Source of the DNA: Anaerolineae bacterium
GTDB lineage: Bacteria > Chloroflexota > Anaerolineae > Promineifilales > Promineifilaceae
NCBI GenBank assembly: GCA_023954475.1
Contig: JAMLHW010000007.1
Span: forward strand, 158,370 to 222,369
Length of the DNA: 64,000 nucleotides
Reading direction: 5' to 3'
Positions 35,487 to 44,921 of this stretch are shown here, one piece after another. Both the position numbers and the translations under genes were made by a program. Numbering within the stretch: the first letter of the stretch is position 1; the number at the start of each line of letters is the position of its first letter. The notes under the pieces are model-generated. The model did not search any database. It was not told the origin of the DNA and saw only the letters and a program-made list of their open reading frames with translations.

Positions 35487-36636
35487 TGCCGGTCAGACGC
35501 TTCAACTCAGTGTAAATCGGTTTTTCAACAAATTCCGGTGTCACTAGCGTGTAATAATCGCGGTAGCTGTTGTCGGGATACGGCGTGCGCAGTTTCCACA
35601 GTACGATCACATCGACATACGGCCAGTTGGAGATAGCGTAACGGATTGAATCGGCCGAATAGCGGATGCGCTCGGCCGGGCTGACTGCCAACGACCAGCG
35701 CGGATGATCATTATAGCCGGTTTCAGTAATGTAGATTGGCGTATCGCCATCGCCATAGCGAATCATGATGTCGCGTAACAATTCCACGCGCCGAAAGTTG
35801 AGCAAATCTGGCCCAGGTTCCGCATCAGGCGGAAAGGTAAAACCGTACGTGTGGACTGCCAGCGCGTCGAAAAAATTATCCGCGCCCTGCGCGTACAGTT
35901 CTTCGAGATAGAGCAAATCGTTGAGGCCATTGGCTGAACCTGGCGGCTCCAATGTCGGTGCCAACGCACCGGCTAGGACGACGGCATCGGGATTGGCCAT
36001 CTTGATTGCCGGATACACTTTGTGCAACAATGCTACATAATCGGCCGAATTCACGGGCTGCATGCCCCACTCAAAGCTCAAATTAGGCTCATTTCCGACG
36101 ATAATGTAGTCTACACGTCCACGGTACCGTTCGGCAAACGCGGCAGAAAACGCGGCAAAATCATCATACGCGGCGGCTGCCAGAAAGGTATCGGGGGTAT
36201 CTGCCGGGCGTGCCCAATACGGTGTTAAACCCAGCCGCGCGATGACGGTCAAGCCCTGCGCCTCGGCGTGGTCAATGATCAGGTCAGCCTGCTGCCAGCG
36301 AAATTCGCCCGGTTCCGGTTCAAAATACGCCCACGGAAAAAACTCAACGATCCACGGCGCACCCATTTCGCGCGCGAGTTGCAACGTGCGCTTGATTTTC
36401 CACGGTTCTACTTCATCAGAGAGGCGTGTATGGACACCGAGTTGCGGGATAGTTGTCGTAACGGTTTGGGGTGCACCAACTGTGACCGGTGGCGCCGGAG
36501 GACGCATCAGGGCGATGAAGGCGAACAAGAGAATGAGAGCCAGGATACGTGAGAAGCGCGTGGCATTCGGTCGAAAATCTCTATTTTTGTCACGTAATCG
36601 GTTGATCCGGCTCAAGCGTCTGCAACACCTCATCAT
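35479..36636 (-). CDS. Clan-A glycoside-hydrolase-like protein, membrane-anchored
   Basis: 385 residues. One N-terminal hydrophobic segment (ILALILLFAFIALM, about 30-45), then a TIM barrel: VGNEPNLSFEW (acid/base Glu), HTYGFTFPP, YITETGYND (nucleophile Glu). It resembles the GH5/GH39 type in outline. The glycosidase-like domain at 29.4-30.2 kb shares the same kind of motifs. The first codons overlap the upstream gene by 47 nt, so the true start may be further inside, but no better start before the TM is obvious. Confidence 0.75.
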   Translation of the reverse strand: MMRCCRRLSRINRLRDKNRDFRPNATRFSRILALILLFAFIALMRPPAPPVTVGAPQTVTTTIPQLGVHTRLSDEVEPWKIKRTLQLAREMGAPWIVEFFPWAYFEPEPGEFRWQQADLIIDHAEAQGLTVIARLGLTPYWARPADTPDTFLAAAAYDDFAAFSAAFAERYRGRVDYIIVGNEPNLSFEWGMQPVNSADYVALLHKVYPAIKMANPDAVVLAGALAPTLEPPGSANGLNDLLYLEELYAQGADNFFDALAVHTYGFTFPPDAEPGPDLLNFRRVELLRDIMIRYGDGDTPIYITETGYNDHPRWSLAVSPAERIRYSADSIRYAISNWPYVDVIVLWKLRTPYPDNSYRDYYTLVTPEFVEKPIYTELKRLTGNE

Positions 36637-37735
36637 ACAATCTGTACCATGCTGCCAGATGTCGTTCGATCCGCTTCATACGCGTAAGTGGCTCTTCACT
36701 AAGCTGGTAACGCCATTGCGGCGCACGTTGTACTGCCATGACACCATGTAAACACAGCACTTCATATTGTAGCTGAATCTTGAGCAGTTGGTTTTGTAGC
36801 GCGTGCAGTCCCTGGCGCAGTTGTGGTTCATCCATGCCTAAACAGGTGGTTGACAACACCTCTGTTTGCAGCTTGACAATATGGCGCTGAACCTGGCGCA
36901 CAACGGTAGTCAGTGAAAACGGCTGGGCTTGCAGCATATCACGTCCCCAGTTGAGAACATATTGTCCTGTAAAAAAGGCAGGCGCCAGTTCATAGTGTGC
37001 AATCAGGCGCAAGTGACTGACAGTTGTCACCATAAGATGTCGAAATTGACTTTGATAAAGACGAATGACTGCGGACCAATCAATGGTGGCAATCTGTGGC
37101 ACAATCGAATCAGGCACCACTAGGATAGCCGTATCCAGTTCTTCATAGACGGCACACAGTCGAAACGGAACCGGCGAGACGTCTTCACACACTTCAGTGG
37201 AACCAATATCAGTTTCGCCAAAACGTTGGGTAACAGCTCGATGGATGGCAGCGATCATCGTTGCCGGTATAGACTGCTCCAAGTCAAATGCATTTGCCAG
37301 TCCGTTCAACAGCGCAGTTTGCTTTTCCTTGTCCGCTTCTATTTGTACTTGCGGAAACAACAGTCTGGTCGCAGCCATGAGCTGCAAAGCGATGTACGCG
37401 GTCTGTTGGGCAATAGACAATGCCGGCGCTGCCGGAAGGGTGAACGGGGCGGCGTGTGTTTCGGCCGAATCTGTCACACAATGCCCCATCATTGGATTGA
37501 GTGTCAGATAAGCTTGTAGTTGACCGGCACGCACAACCGTTAGCACAGCCTCATCACTGGCTCGTAATGTCGCCAACATAGCGTGTATCCGATCCAACGG
37601 CAAATTATCCGCAACAACCGCCAGCCAGGGCGTCGCAGGACGATACCAGCCCAGTTGATGGCTGCAATCAACGGCGTACAATGCCAGTAATGATGGACCC
37701 AGCATGGCATAGAGATGGCGTTCAATAGAGTGCAT
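36590..37735 (-). CDS. Hypothetical protein, possibly decayed nucleotidyltransferase-like
   Basis: 381 residues, soluble. The N-terminus MLGPSLLALYAVDCSHQLGWYRPATPWLAVVADNLPLDRIHAMLATL (outline) resembles the strand-helix pattern of nucleotidyltransferases (LGxxLxALYLxGSxxxG...SDIDLLVVxDxLP), but the GS and DxD residues are missing. The remainder is helical with no known motif. So no activity can be assigned. A TATAAA box lies three bases before the ATG. Confidence 0.6.
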   Translation of the reverse strand: MHSIERHLYAMLGPSLLALYAVDCSHQLGWYRPATPWLAVVADNLPLDRIHAMLATLRASDEAVLTVVRAGQLQAYLTLNPMMGHCVTDSAETHAAPFTLPAAPALSIAQQTAYIALQLMAATRLLFPQVQIEADKEKQTALLNGLANAFDLEQSIPATMIAAIHRAVTQRFGETDIGSTEVCEDVSPVPFRLCAVYEELDTAILVVPDSIVPQIATIDWSAVIRLYQSQFRHLMVTTVSHLRLIAHYELAPAFFTGQYVLNWGRDMLQAQPFSLTTVVRQVQRHIVKLQTEVLSTTCLGMDEPQLRQGLHALQNQLLKIQLQYEVLCLHGVMAVQRAPQWRYQLSEEPLTRMKRIERHLAAWYRLYDEVLQTLEPDQPIT

Positions 37736-37936
37736 ATCTTTATACTACAGGACAGATTAATACCAATCGAGTCAATTAGAGCTGATAACTTTGGGCAAGT
37801 TTTACAACTCTGACTGGCATTTAATTATACGTATGCTGACGCAATTGTCCTGTGAAGACTTCATCAACCCTAATTAGCCTACAGGACTAAAAATGTTCGC
37901 GTCCATCATACTCCTGCATGACTGTTCTGTTCTCGG

Positions 37937-37957
37937 TATAATACGATGAACATCGTA
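37937..37957 (+). promoter_or_regulatory. Possible -10 box and operator palindrome
   Basis: TATAAT at 37937-37942 runs directly into TACGATGAACATCGTA (37942-37957), 7-bp arms around AA. A matching -35 is poor. It lies 170 nt before the dehydratase gene, with the MITE-like element in between. The 37736-38110 region holds no gene. Confidence 0.35.
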
Positions 37958-38002
37958 TTGACGATGTGTTAAACAAAATCGCCACCGCCGCAAGTTCACA
38001 GC

Positions 38003-38105
38003 AGTAAGTACTCTGTAACAAAAGAAGCCTAGCTTTTTCGTCTGGTGCAAACTCTACTCATAGCAAAAGCTAGGCTTCTGAAAACTTCCGTTACAGTGTA
38101 GTAAG
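38003..38105. repeat. MITE-like element with AGTAAG direct repeats
   Basis: Outer arms CTGTAAC (38013-38019) and GTTACAG (38090-38096), inner perfect 15-bp arms AGAAGCCTAGCTTTT (38023-38037) and AAAAGCTAGGCTTCT (38065-38079). The direct repeat AGTAAG lies at 38003-38008 and 38100-38105. The inner arm resembles the GAAACCGAGTTTTT hairpins in layout. It ends 5 nt before the ATG at 38111, so it carries or covers that gene's translation start region. Confidence 0.55.
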
Positions 38106-38110
38106 CAGTT

Positions 38111-39091
38111 ATGCGCATCTTTTTCACAGGTATTACAGGTTTTGCCGGTTCCCATCTGGCTGATTTGCTCTTGGCAGCCGGACATGATGTGTTTGGTCTG
38201 GTTCATGCTGCATCGAGTACGCAGGCAACGCCACAACATCCCTGTTTTCGGCCGATACCCGGTGATTTACTCGATCTGGACGGGTTGAAATACGCAGTCG
38301 CAGAAACGCGCCCGGATGTCATTTACCATTTGGCCGGGCAGCCCTACCCGGCACGTTCATGGGAAAATGCAGCGCGTACGCTGGTAATCAACACCGGCGG
38401 CACAGCAAATGTATTGGAAGCGGCGGTCAATTTCGGCCGACCGCGCGTGCTTGTCGTGACCAGCGCAGAAATTTACGGCAAGGTGCGACCAAATCAACTG
38501 CCACTCAGCGAACGCTCGCTGCCCAAGCCACGTCACCCATATGGTGTCAGCAAAGAAGCTGCCGGTAAACTTGTTCAGGTTTTCGCCGAACGCTATGACT
38601 TACCGGTTATCGAAGCGCGCCCATTCAACCACATTGGCCCACGGCAGGCACCCGGTTTTGTCGTTCCCGATTTTGCCGGACAGTTGGCGGCGATACAACT
38701 CGGCCACCAACCGCCAACGATGCGGGTCGGCAATTTATCGGCCGAACGCGACTTTACCGACGTGCGCGATGTTGTCCAGGCATATCGTCTGCTGGCCGAA
38801 CGGGGCCAGCCCGGACAAGCCTACTTGATTTGCTCAGGTCAACCGGTTGCCATCCACACGATACTCAATATCCTGCTCGAATTATCCGGTTTAACTGTCA
38901 ATGTCGAATATGATCCGGCGCGAATGCGTCCATCTGATGTTCCCGTCTTGTACGGTACACCGGCCAAAATTTCGGCCGAATTGGGATGGCGTCCACAAAT
39001 ACATCTGCGCACCACGCTCAAAGACGTATTGACGGAATGGCGCGAGCATTATGGGGAACGGAAAAACGTGCCTGCATCGTCTCCAGGTTAG
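38111..39091 (+). CDS. NAD-dependent sugar-nucleotide epimerase/dehydratase (GDP-mannose dehydratase/Rmd-like)
   Basis: 326 residues, extended SDR. GITGFAGSHLADLL is the NAD-binding GxxGxxG, YHLAGQPYPARSW the conserved HLA segment, VTSAEIYGKV the catalytic Ser region and PYGVSKEAAG the YxxxK pair. The closest pattern is the GDP-6-deoxy-lyxo-4-hexulose reductase (Rmd)/GDP-mannose 4,6-dehydratase branch. It would supply a deoxysugar for surface glycans. No ribosome binding site is visible because the MITE-like element ends just upstream. tlyA follows after 12 nt. Confidence 0.82.
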   Translation: MRIFFTGITGFAGSHLADLLLAAGHDVFGLVHAASSTQATPQHPCFRPIPGDLLDLDGLKYAVAETRPDVIYHLAGQPYPARSWENAARTLVINTGGTANVLEAAVNFGRPRVLVVTSAEIYGKVRPNQLPLSERSLPKPRHPYGVSKEAAGKLVQVFAERYDLPVIEARPFNHIGPRQAPGFVVPDFAGQLAAIQLGHQPPTMRVGNLSAERDFTDVRDVVQAYRLLAERGQPGQAYLICSGQPVAIHTILNILLELSGLTVNVEYDPARMRPSDVPVLYGTPAKISAELGWRPQIHLRTTLKDVLTEWREHYGERKNVPASSPG

Positions 39092-39103
39092 GACTCATTT
39101 CTC

Positions 39104-39949
39104 ATGGCAAAAAATCGCGCAGGTGATAAAGTGCGCCTGGACAAGCTGTTGGTTGATCGCGGCATCGTGGAAACACGCAGTAAAGCACAAGCGCATATTA
39201 TGGCAGGCGAAGTGCGCGTCGACGGTGAAGTCATGACCAAAGCCGGCACACGGTTCGCTTCTGATGTAGATGTTACACTGGATCGGCCGATGCCTTACGT
39301 GAGTCGCGGCGGCTATAAGCTTGTCGGCGCTCTCGACAGCTTTGGTATTGATCTGACGGGACGGATATGTGCAGATGTTGGTGCTTGTACAGGCGGTTTT
39401 ACCGACGTCATGCTGCAACGCGGCGCAGCGCACGTGACTGCAATTGATGTCGGCTATGGTCAATTGGCGTGGAAACTACGGCAAAATGGGCGCGTCACCG
39501 TCATGGAGCGCACAAACGCCCGTTATGTTGAGGCGTTGGCGACACCGGTTAACTTTGTCGCCATCGATGTCTCGTTCATTTCACTGAAGATAATCCTCGC
39601 TGCCGTTAAGAAATGGCTTGATGCTGAATTCGACATCATCGCTCTGATCAAGCCGCAATTCGAAGCAGGGAAAACGCAGGTCGGCAAAGGCGGCATTGTC
39701 AAAGACCCGGATGTGCACCGCGCTGTATTGTCTGATATAGCAACATGGTGTGTGTCACAATCGCTTTTTCCGGTCGCTTTGATGCAGTCACCGATCACTG
39801 GCTCTGAGGGCAATATCGAGTTCTTGATCTGGCTGAGAGCACAGCCAACGCTGGAATTTGACCTGGCAACAACTATCATCGATGTACTAAATGACACATC
39901 AACTGAACGTCTCACAGAAGAAAATGATGGAATTACACTCGAAAAGTAG
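39104..39949 (+). CDS. tlyA: TlyA-family rRNA 2'-O-methyltransferase
   Basis: 281 residues. The N-terminal S4 RNA-binding domain (VRLDKLLVDRGIVETRSKAQAHIMAGEVRVDG in outline) is followed by the FtsJ/RrmJ-like methyltransferase domain: YVSRGGYKL, DVGACTGGFTDVML (SAM site), ERTNAR, DVSFISL and LIKPQFEAG. TlyA methylates 16S and/or 23S rRNA and affects capreomycin sensitivity. The next gene begins inside its 3' end. Confidence 0.92.
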   Translation: MAKNRAGDKVRLDKLLVDRGIVETRSKAQAHIMAGEVRVDGEVMTKAGTRFASDVDVTLDRPMPYVSRGGYKLVGALDSFGIDLTGRICADVGACTGGFTDVMLQRGAAHVTAIDVGYGQLAWKLRQNGRVTVMERTNARYVEALATPVNFVAIDVSFISLKIILAAVKKWLDAEFDIIALIKPQFEAGKTQVGKGGIVKDPDVHRAVLSDIATWCVSQSLFPVALMQSPITGSEGNIEFLIWLRAQPTLEFDLATTIIDVLNDTSTERLTEENDGITLEK

Positions 39950-42026
39950 CCAACAGCGTGGCCAGGTCGGTTGGTTTGCAGCAGCGCTGACACAAAACCT
40001 GGCATCAGTTTACGATGCACACCATGTATGTGCCACCACGGCACAACTCCTGCACGAACGCTTGGGCATGGCAGCAATTGTGGGGCTACGATCTACAACC
40101 GGGCCGCATTTTAATGTCTGGTGTAGTGGTATCGATGGATTGGAGGCAGCCGTTACTCAATTGCGTTGGGACGGCCCCAACTCTCTATTGGATGATGCGA
40201 TTGCAAGTGGTGTACCGGCGTTGTGGGAACGGGGTGATTTTTCGGCCGAATCTCTGGCTGAACACCGTTTCTGGCAGTACGCAGAACAAACCATGTGGTG
40301 CGTTCCCTTTGGCATCACCGACGGCTCTGTGGTGTACAGTACATCCGGCGTCATTTTGCTGCCGGACCAAACTCCATCAGATGTGATTTCGGCCGAACAG
40401 TTGCAAACGATGGCAGCACTCGTCAATATCTTCGTCGACCGGGCATTGCTGCACCAACGACAGGCCGCGCAAGCCGTCTACTCCGAAGTCATCCGATCTA
40501 TCAGCAACGAATTGACGTCAACGTTGAGCATTGATGAAATCCTCGATACCGTTGCCAATCCCGTGCGAGCTGTTCTGGATGTCGCTTCTATTTCGATTGG
40601 CCTGATTGATCCCGAGACAGAAGATATCGTTTTCGTCAAAACACTCATGGGACCGCTGTTTGAAGAACTGCCACTTGTGCGCCTGGAAAAAGGCGCCGGT
40701 ATCGTCGGTTGGGTGGTCGAGAATAATCAGTCGATCATCATCAACGATGTCTACCGCGATCAGCGCTTTTACACGCGAATCGACCAACAATCCGGTTTTC
40801 GCACAGAGCAAGTCGCATGCGTACCGCTACGGACCGACAATCACGTCATCGGCGTTCTGGAAGCGATCAACAAACAAACCGGTCGATTTGACCATGCCGA
40901 CCTGTTCTTGCTGGAAGCTTTGGCCAGTCCGTTGGCAATTGCGCTGCGCAATGCCCAATTACACGATACAGCGTTAGCCGACAAGCGCCGCATTGAGACG
41001 GTTTTTAGCCGCATCGCGGAAGGAATGCTGCTGCTTGACGATAATGGTCAGATCACGGATGTCAACGAGGCAATGTGTGCATTGTTGCGCGCCGATGCAA
41101 CGGAACTTATCGGCCGAACGATTGATGAAATCATCATGACACAGTCCGGATTGATCATCGATTTCTTCAACACGCTGGTCCAGCAAAACGCAAAGATACA
41201 CAATCTGACCAGTGATATTCGCAGCGGGCATGGTCAATGGATACCTGTTCTCATCAGCGGCACGGCCATTACTGACGAAACGGGAGCCATCAGCGAGATT
41301 ATTCTGGTCTTCAGCGACTTGCGCCCGGTACGCGAAGTCGAGCGTATGCGAGAGGATTTCTTTCACAATATCATTCACGAGTTACGCACGCCATTGGCGA
41401 CGATACTCATGTATGCTCGTTTGCTGCGCGATCGCAAGGGATCGATTGATGCTGAACACGAAAACCGCTGGCTGGAAATTATCGAACACGAAAGTGATCG
41501 GCTTCAAAGTATGATTCGTCAGATGATGGCAGTAGCTCAACGTCAGTTGAATGGCCAGCGCGACCAAATAAAATTGATCAACCTCAATGAGATGTTCGCA
41601 GAATTGGCAGAGCCAATGGCAGACATGGCGCAGATCAAAGGGGTGACTTTGGTCAACGATATACAAGCTGACCTGCCAACTATTTCGGCCGATTACGATG
41701 AACTTTACTACGCATTTAAGAACCTGTTGGAAAACGCTGTCAAGTTCACACCGCATGGTAAAATTGAGCTTTCCGTATGGGTAGAAGACGGCAACCAAAT
41801 TGTCGTGCGCGTGCGTGATCAAGGCATCGGCATACCTGATGAAGCTATCCCCAATCTTTTCAAACGCTTTTATCGGGCACAGACAGCTGTGGACAGCGGT
41901 ATGGCCGGTACCGGATTAGGCTTGTACATGGTAGCTGAGTGCATCCAACGCTACGGCGGCTCTATCGACGTTATCAGTGAAGTGGGTAAAGGCTCAACAT
42001 TTGTAGTGACGTTGCCAACTGCTTGA
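39924..42026 (+). CDS. Soluble GAF-GAF-PAS sensor histidine kinase
   Basis: About 700 residues; start taken at 39924 (AGAAGAAA before it), overlapping tlyA by 26 nt; the frame is open from 39891. Order: a weak GAF-like domain (about 30-180), a clear GAF (about 200-350; KGAGIVGWVVENNQSIIINDV), PAS (about 365-480; ILLDDNGQITDVNEAMCAL pattern), HisKA with IHELRTPLATILMYARL, and HATPase_c with NLLENAVKFTP, DQGIGIPDEAIPNLFKRFYRA and GTGLGLYMV. No TM segment and no regulator gene next to it. Confidence 0.9.
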   Translation: MMELHSKSSQQRGQVGWFAAALTQNLASVYDAHHVCATTAQLLHERLGMAAIVGLRSTTGPHFNVWCSGIDGLEAAVTQLRWDGPNSLLDDAIASGVPALWERGDFSAESLAEHRFWQYAEQTMWCVPFGITDGSVVYSTSGVILLPDQTPSDVISAEQLQTMAALVNIFVDRALLHQRQAAQAVYSEVIRSISNELTSTLSIDEILDTVANPVRAVLDVASISIGLIDPETEDIVFVKTLMGPLFEELPLVRLEKGAGIVGWVVENNQSIIINDVYRDQRFYTRIDQQSGFRTEQVACVPLRTDNHVIGVLEAINKQTGRFDHADLFLLEALASPLAIALRNAQLHDTALADKRRIETVFSRIAEGMLLLDDNGQITDVNEAMCALLRADATELIGRTIDEIIMTQSGLIIDFFNTLVQQNAKIHNLTSDIRSGHGQWIPVLISGTAITDETGAISEIILVFSDLRPVREVERMREDFFHNIIHELRTPLATILMYARLLRDRKGSIDAEHENRWLEIIEHESDRLQSMIRQMMAVAQRQLNGQRDQIKLINLNEMFAELAEPMADMAQIKGVTLVNDIQADLPTISADYDELYYAFKNLLENAVKFTPHGKIELSVWVEDGNQIVVRVRDQGIGIPDEAIPNLFKRFYRAQTAVDSGMAGTGLGLYMVAECIQRYGGSIDVISEVGKGSTFVVTLPTA

Positions 42027-42164
42027 ATCTGAAAATACTGTGAAGCAAACAGGCATTTTATTGCCTGCATTGATGCTACCCCTATCTCACAAAAGCTGTA
42101 CCGTCCCTTCCCTACCTCGTCCATCGCCACCGGGATTTCGGTCATAAAACGCAAGAGTGTCTCC

Positions 42165-43337
42165 ATGAATCAACAACGAATCTATCTCGATCATGCAGCA
42201 ACCACACCCGTACATCCCGATGTCGTGGCCGCCATGCTCCCCCTTTGGACAGAGTATTACGGCAACCCGTCGTCTGCACACGCTCAAGGTCGTGCGGCTG
42301 CAAACGCTCTGGATCAGGCGCGGGCAACGGTGGCACAGTTGCTCAATGCGTCCCCTGATGAAATTGTTTTCACCGGTTCAGGATCAGAAAGTGACAACCT
42401 AGCGTTGCGCGGCATAATGTGGGCCGCACGGTCGGCTGGACGTGGCGATCACCTCATCACGACTGCTATTGAGCATAAAGCTGTGCTGGACACAGCCAGG
42501 CAATTGCGCGACTTGTTTGGTTTTGCGCTGACAGTGCTGCCTGTGGACGCGTGGGGTCGCATTGATTTGCAGGAATTGGAAGATGCTATTCGGCCGAATA
42601 CCGTCCTGATCTCGGTCATGGCTGCTAACAACGAAATCGGCACATTGCAACCCGTCAACGCGATTGGCCAGATCGCCCGACGACACGGCGTGTTGTTCCA
42701 CAGCGATGCGGTGCAAGCGATTGCACAGCAATCATGGGATATGCAGCAGCAACCAATCGATCTCCTCAGCATTGCGCCGCACAAATTTTACGGCCCTAAA
42801 GGCATCGGTATCCTCTATGTGCGTGACGGGATCAAACTCATCCCCGCACTGACCGGAGGTGCGCAGGAAAATGGGCGACGACCCGGCACTTCCAATGTCG
42901 CGTTTGCTGTCGGTGCAGCCAAAGCGTTGCAAATAGCACAACACGATTTGCCACAGCTAGGCCCACATTACCAGGCACTGCGTGACAGGCTTATCGGCCG
43001 ATTGTCTGACGCATTCGACGGTGTGTGCCGGTTGACCGGTCACCCCACCGAACGCCTGCTCAATCACGCCAGTTTTGCCCTGCGTGGCGTCAATGCCAAC
43101 GATCTCCTCATGCACCTCGATGTCGGCGGGATTTCAGCAGGAAGCGGATCAGCCTGCGCCACCGGCGATCCACGCCCGTCCGACGTGCTGTTGGCGCTGG
43201 GGCTGGACGAAGAATGGGCCAAAGGCGGCTTGCGCTTCACCGTCGGGCGTGACAACACGATGACAGATGTGGATCAGGCTATTGGCACATTGCACAAAAC
43301 CGTTAGAAACCTGAACAGGCTGGCACTCTACAATTGA
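42165..43337 (+). CDS. Cysteine desulfurase (NifS/IscS family)
   Basis: 390 residues. N-terminus IYLDHAATTPVHP, ESDNLALRG, AIEHKAVL, VMAANNEIGTLQP, SIAPHKFYGPKGIG (PLP Lys), RPGTSN and GISAGSGSACATGDPRPSDVL (active-site Cys loop, group I). It gives sulfur as a persulfide. The mnmA gene follows after 31 nt, so delivering sulfur for tRNA 2-thiouridine is a likely job; Fe-S assembly is possible too. Confidence 0.94.
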   Translation: MNQQRIYLDHAATTPVHPDVVAAMLPLWTEYYGNPSSAHAQGRAAANALDQARATVAQLLNASPDEIVFTGSGSESDNLALRGIMWAARSAGRGDHLITTAIEHKAVLDTARQLRDLFGFALTVLPVDAWGRIDLQELEDAIRPNTVLISVMAANNEIGTLQPVNAIGQIARRHGVLFHSDAVQAIAQQSWDMQQQPIDLLSIAPHKFYGPKGIGILYVRDGIKLIPALTGGAQENGRRPGTSNVAFAVGAAKALQIAQHDLPQLGPHYQALRDRLIGRLSDAFDGVCRLTGHPTERLLNHASFALRGVNANDLLMHLDVGGISAGSGSACATGDPRPSDVLLALGLDEEWAKGGLRFTVGRDNTMTDVDQAIGTLHKTVRNLNRLALYN

Positions 43338-43368
43338 CGATTCGGCGGTAGCGGTCTACGATCACAGC

Positions 43369-44520
43369 ATGACGAACCCCGGTGGCAATCCTGACCGCTC
43401 CCAGACACGTGTCGTCGTCGCGATGAGCGGCGGCGTCGACAGCTCTGTCGCCGCTGCCTTGCTGGTTGAGCAGGGCTATGATGTGATCGGCATGATGCTG
43501 CGTTTGTGGAGTGAGCCGGGACGCGAAAGCTTCAACCGATGCTGCACGCCTGATCAGATGGCTGACGCCCGTCGTGTGGCCGAACATCTCGGCATCCCCT
43601 TCTACGCAATTGATGTCAAGGATTACTTCCGCAAGACAATTGTGCAGTTCTTCATTGACGAGTATGCAGCTGGACGGACACCCAATCCATGCATTGAGTG
43701 TAATCGCCGCATTCGTTTTGAGTTCTTGCTAGACCATGCAATGGCTCTGGAAGCAGATTATCTGGCAACCGGGCATTATGCCCGCATTAAACAATCTGAG
43801 ACCGGTTTTGAATTGCTCCAGGGTTTGGATGCACATAAAGATCAATCCTATGTGCTGCATATTTTGAATCAACCGACGTTGTCGCAAGTACTGTTCCCGG
43901 TAGGAGCTTATACAAAGCAGGAAGTGCGTGCGCTGGCAGCGCGCTTCGGCCTGGTCAGCGCCCAAACTGGTGACAGCCAGGATTTGTGCTTTTTGGGACA
44001 GGATGATTATCAGGCTTTTCTGGAGCGCAATGCGCCGGAAATCGGCCGAATCGGGCCGATCATCACGACACACGGCGAGCAAATCGGGTTACACCGTGGG
44101 TTGCCGTTCTACACAATCGGCCAACGCAAGGGACTGGGTGTCAGCGCTGCGACCCCGCTGTTCGTAGTCGCCAAAGATATGGCACGCAACGCGCTGATCG
44201 TCGGCACACGGGAAGAATCAGGCAGCCTGTCTTTGCATGCAGAGCGCGTCAACTGGATAAGCGGCAGCGTACCGACACAACCGTTCCGGGCTCAGGTCAA
44301 AGTCCGCTACAAAAGCATCGCCCACCCGGCAACGGTGACAACACAGGCCAATGACTCAGCTTTCGTGCAATTCGACGATCCGGTAACCGGCATTGCTCCG
44401 GGTCAGGGTGCCGTTTTTTATGACGGCAACCGTTGTTTGGGCGGCGGATTGATTGCTTCCGGCAAGATGGCATCTTCTGATTTGGCGGCGGCGGCAACGC
44501 AAGTGAGCCGGCAACCATGA
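43369..44520 (+). CDS. mnmA: tRNA-specific 2-thiouridylase MnmA
   Basis: 383 residues. PP-loop VAMSGGVDSSVAAALL, TPNPCIECNRRIRF (first catalytic Cys), ATGHYARI, KDQSYVLHIL, GDSQDLCFLGQDDY (second catalytic Cys), FYTIGQRKGLGV. It thiolates U34 of tRNA Lys, Glu and Gln. It is downstream of a cysteine desulfurase that can feed it, and its stop overlaps the next ATG (ATGA). Confidence 0.96.
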   Translation: MTNPGGNPDRSQTRVVVAMSGGVDSSVAAALLVEQGYDVIGMMLRLWSEPGRESFNRCCTPDQMADARRVAEHLGIPFYAIDVKDYFRKTIVQFFIDEYAAGRTPNPCIECNRRIRFEFLLDHAMALEADYLATGHYARIKQSETGFELLQGLDAHKDQSYVLHILNQPTLSQVLFPVGAYTKQEVRALAARFGLVSAQTGDSQDLCFLGQDDYQAFLERNAPEIGRIGPIITTHGEQIGLHRGLPFYTIGQRKGLGVSAATPLFVVAKDMARNALIVGTREESGSLSLHAERVNWISGSVPTQPFRAQVKVRYKSIAHPATVTTQANDSAFVQFDDPVTGIAPGQGAVFYDGNRCLGGGLIASGKMASSDLAAAATQVSRQP

Positions 44521-44783
44521 GCATTCTGGCGGCACCTCTCATTCTGGGATTTCTGTTGGCTACAGCCTATGCGGCTGCTTTTCACCTGTTTTTTGGGGGG
44601 AGCGGCGGGCGGATTGTGTTGTACGTGCTGGCATCGTGGGTCGGGTTTGTGATCGGCCAGCTTTTCGGCCGATGGCTGGGAATCGACTGGTTTTCACTCG
44701 GTACCATCCATCTCCTCAGCGCCAGCATCGGGTCATGGATATTGCTGTTCTTTAGCCGCTGGCTGGCGGCAGCCAGTGCCTGA
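44517..44783 (+). CDS. Small membrane protein coupled to mnmA
   Basis: 88 residues with three hydrophobic segments (about 3-22, 30-52, 58-85) and a GGSGGR turn. It begins in the ATGA overlap with mnmA, so it is translated with it. No recognised family; the sequence pattern resembles small inner-membrane proteins common after mnmA in related bacteria, but I cannot name it. Confidence 0.65.
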   Translation: MSILAAPLILGFLLATAYAAAFHLFFGGSGGRIVLYVLASWVGFVIGQLFGRWLGIDWFSLGTIHLLSASIGSWILLFFSRWLAAASA

Positions 44784-44921
44784 ATGACCGGATTCACGTT
44801 GATGGCAGTACGAACCGCTGCAATGCACCCTGTTCGTCATTCACTCTCAGAAATGATATACTCCAATGGTTGTATGATGGGTCAACCCATCGCGATTTAG
44901 CACAGATCAAGACCGAAAACG

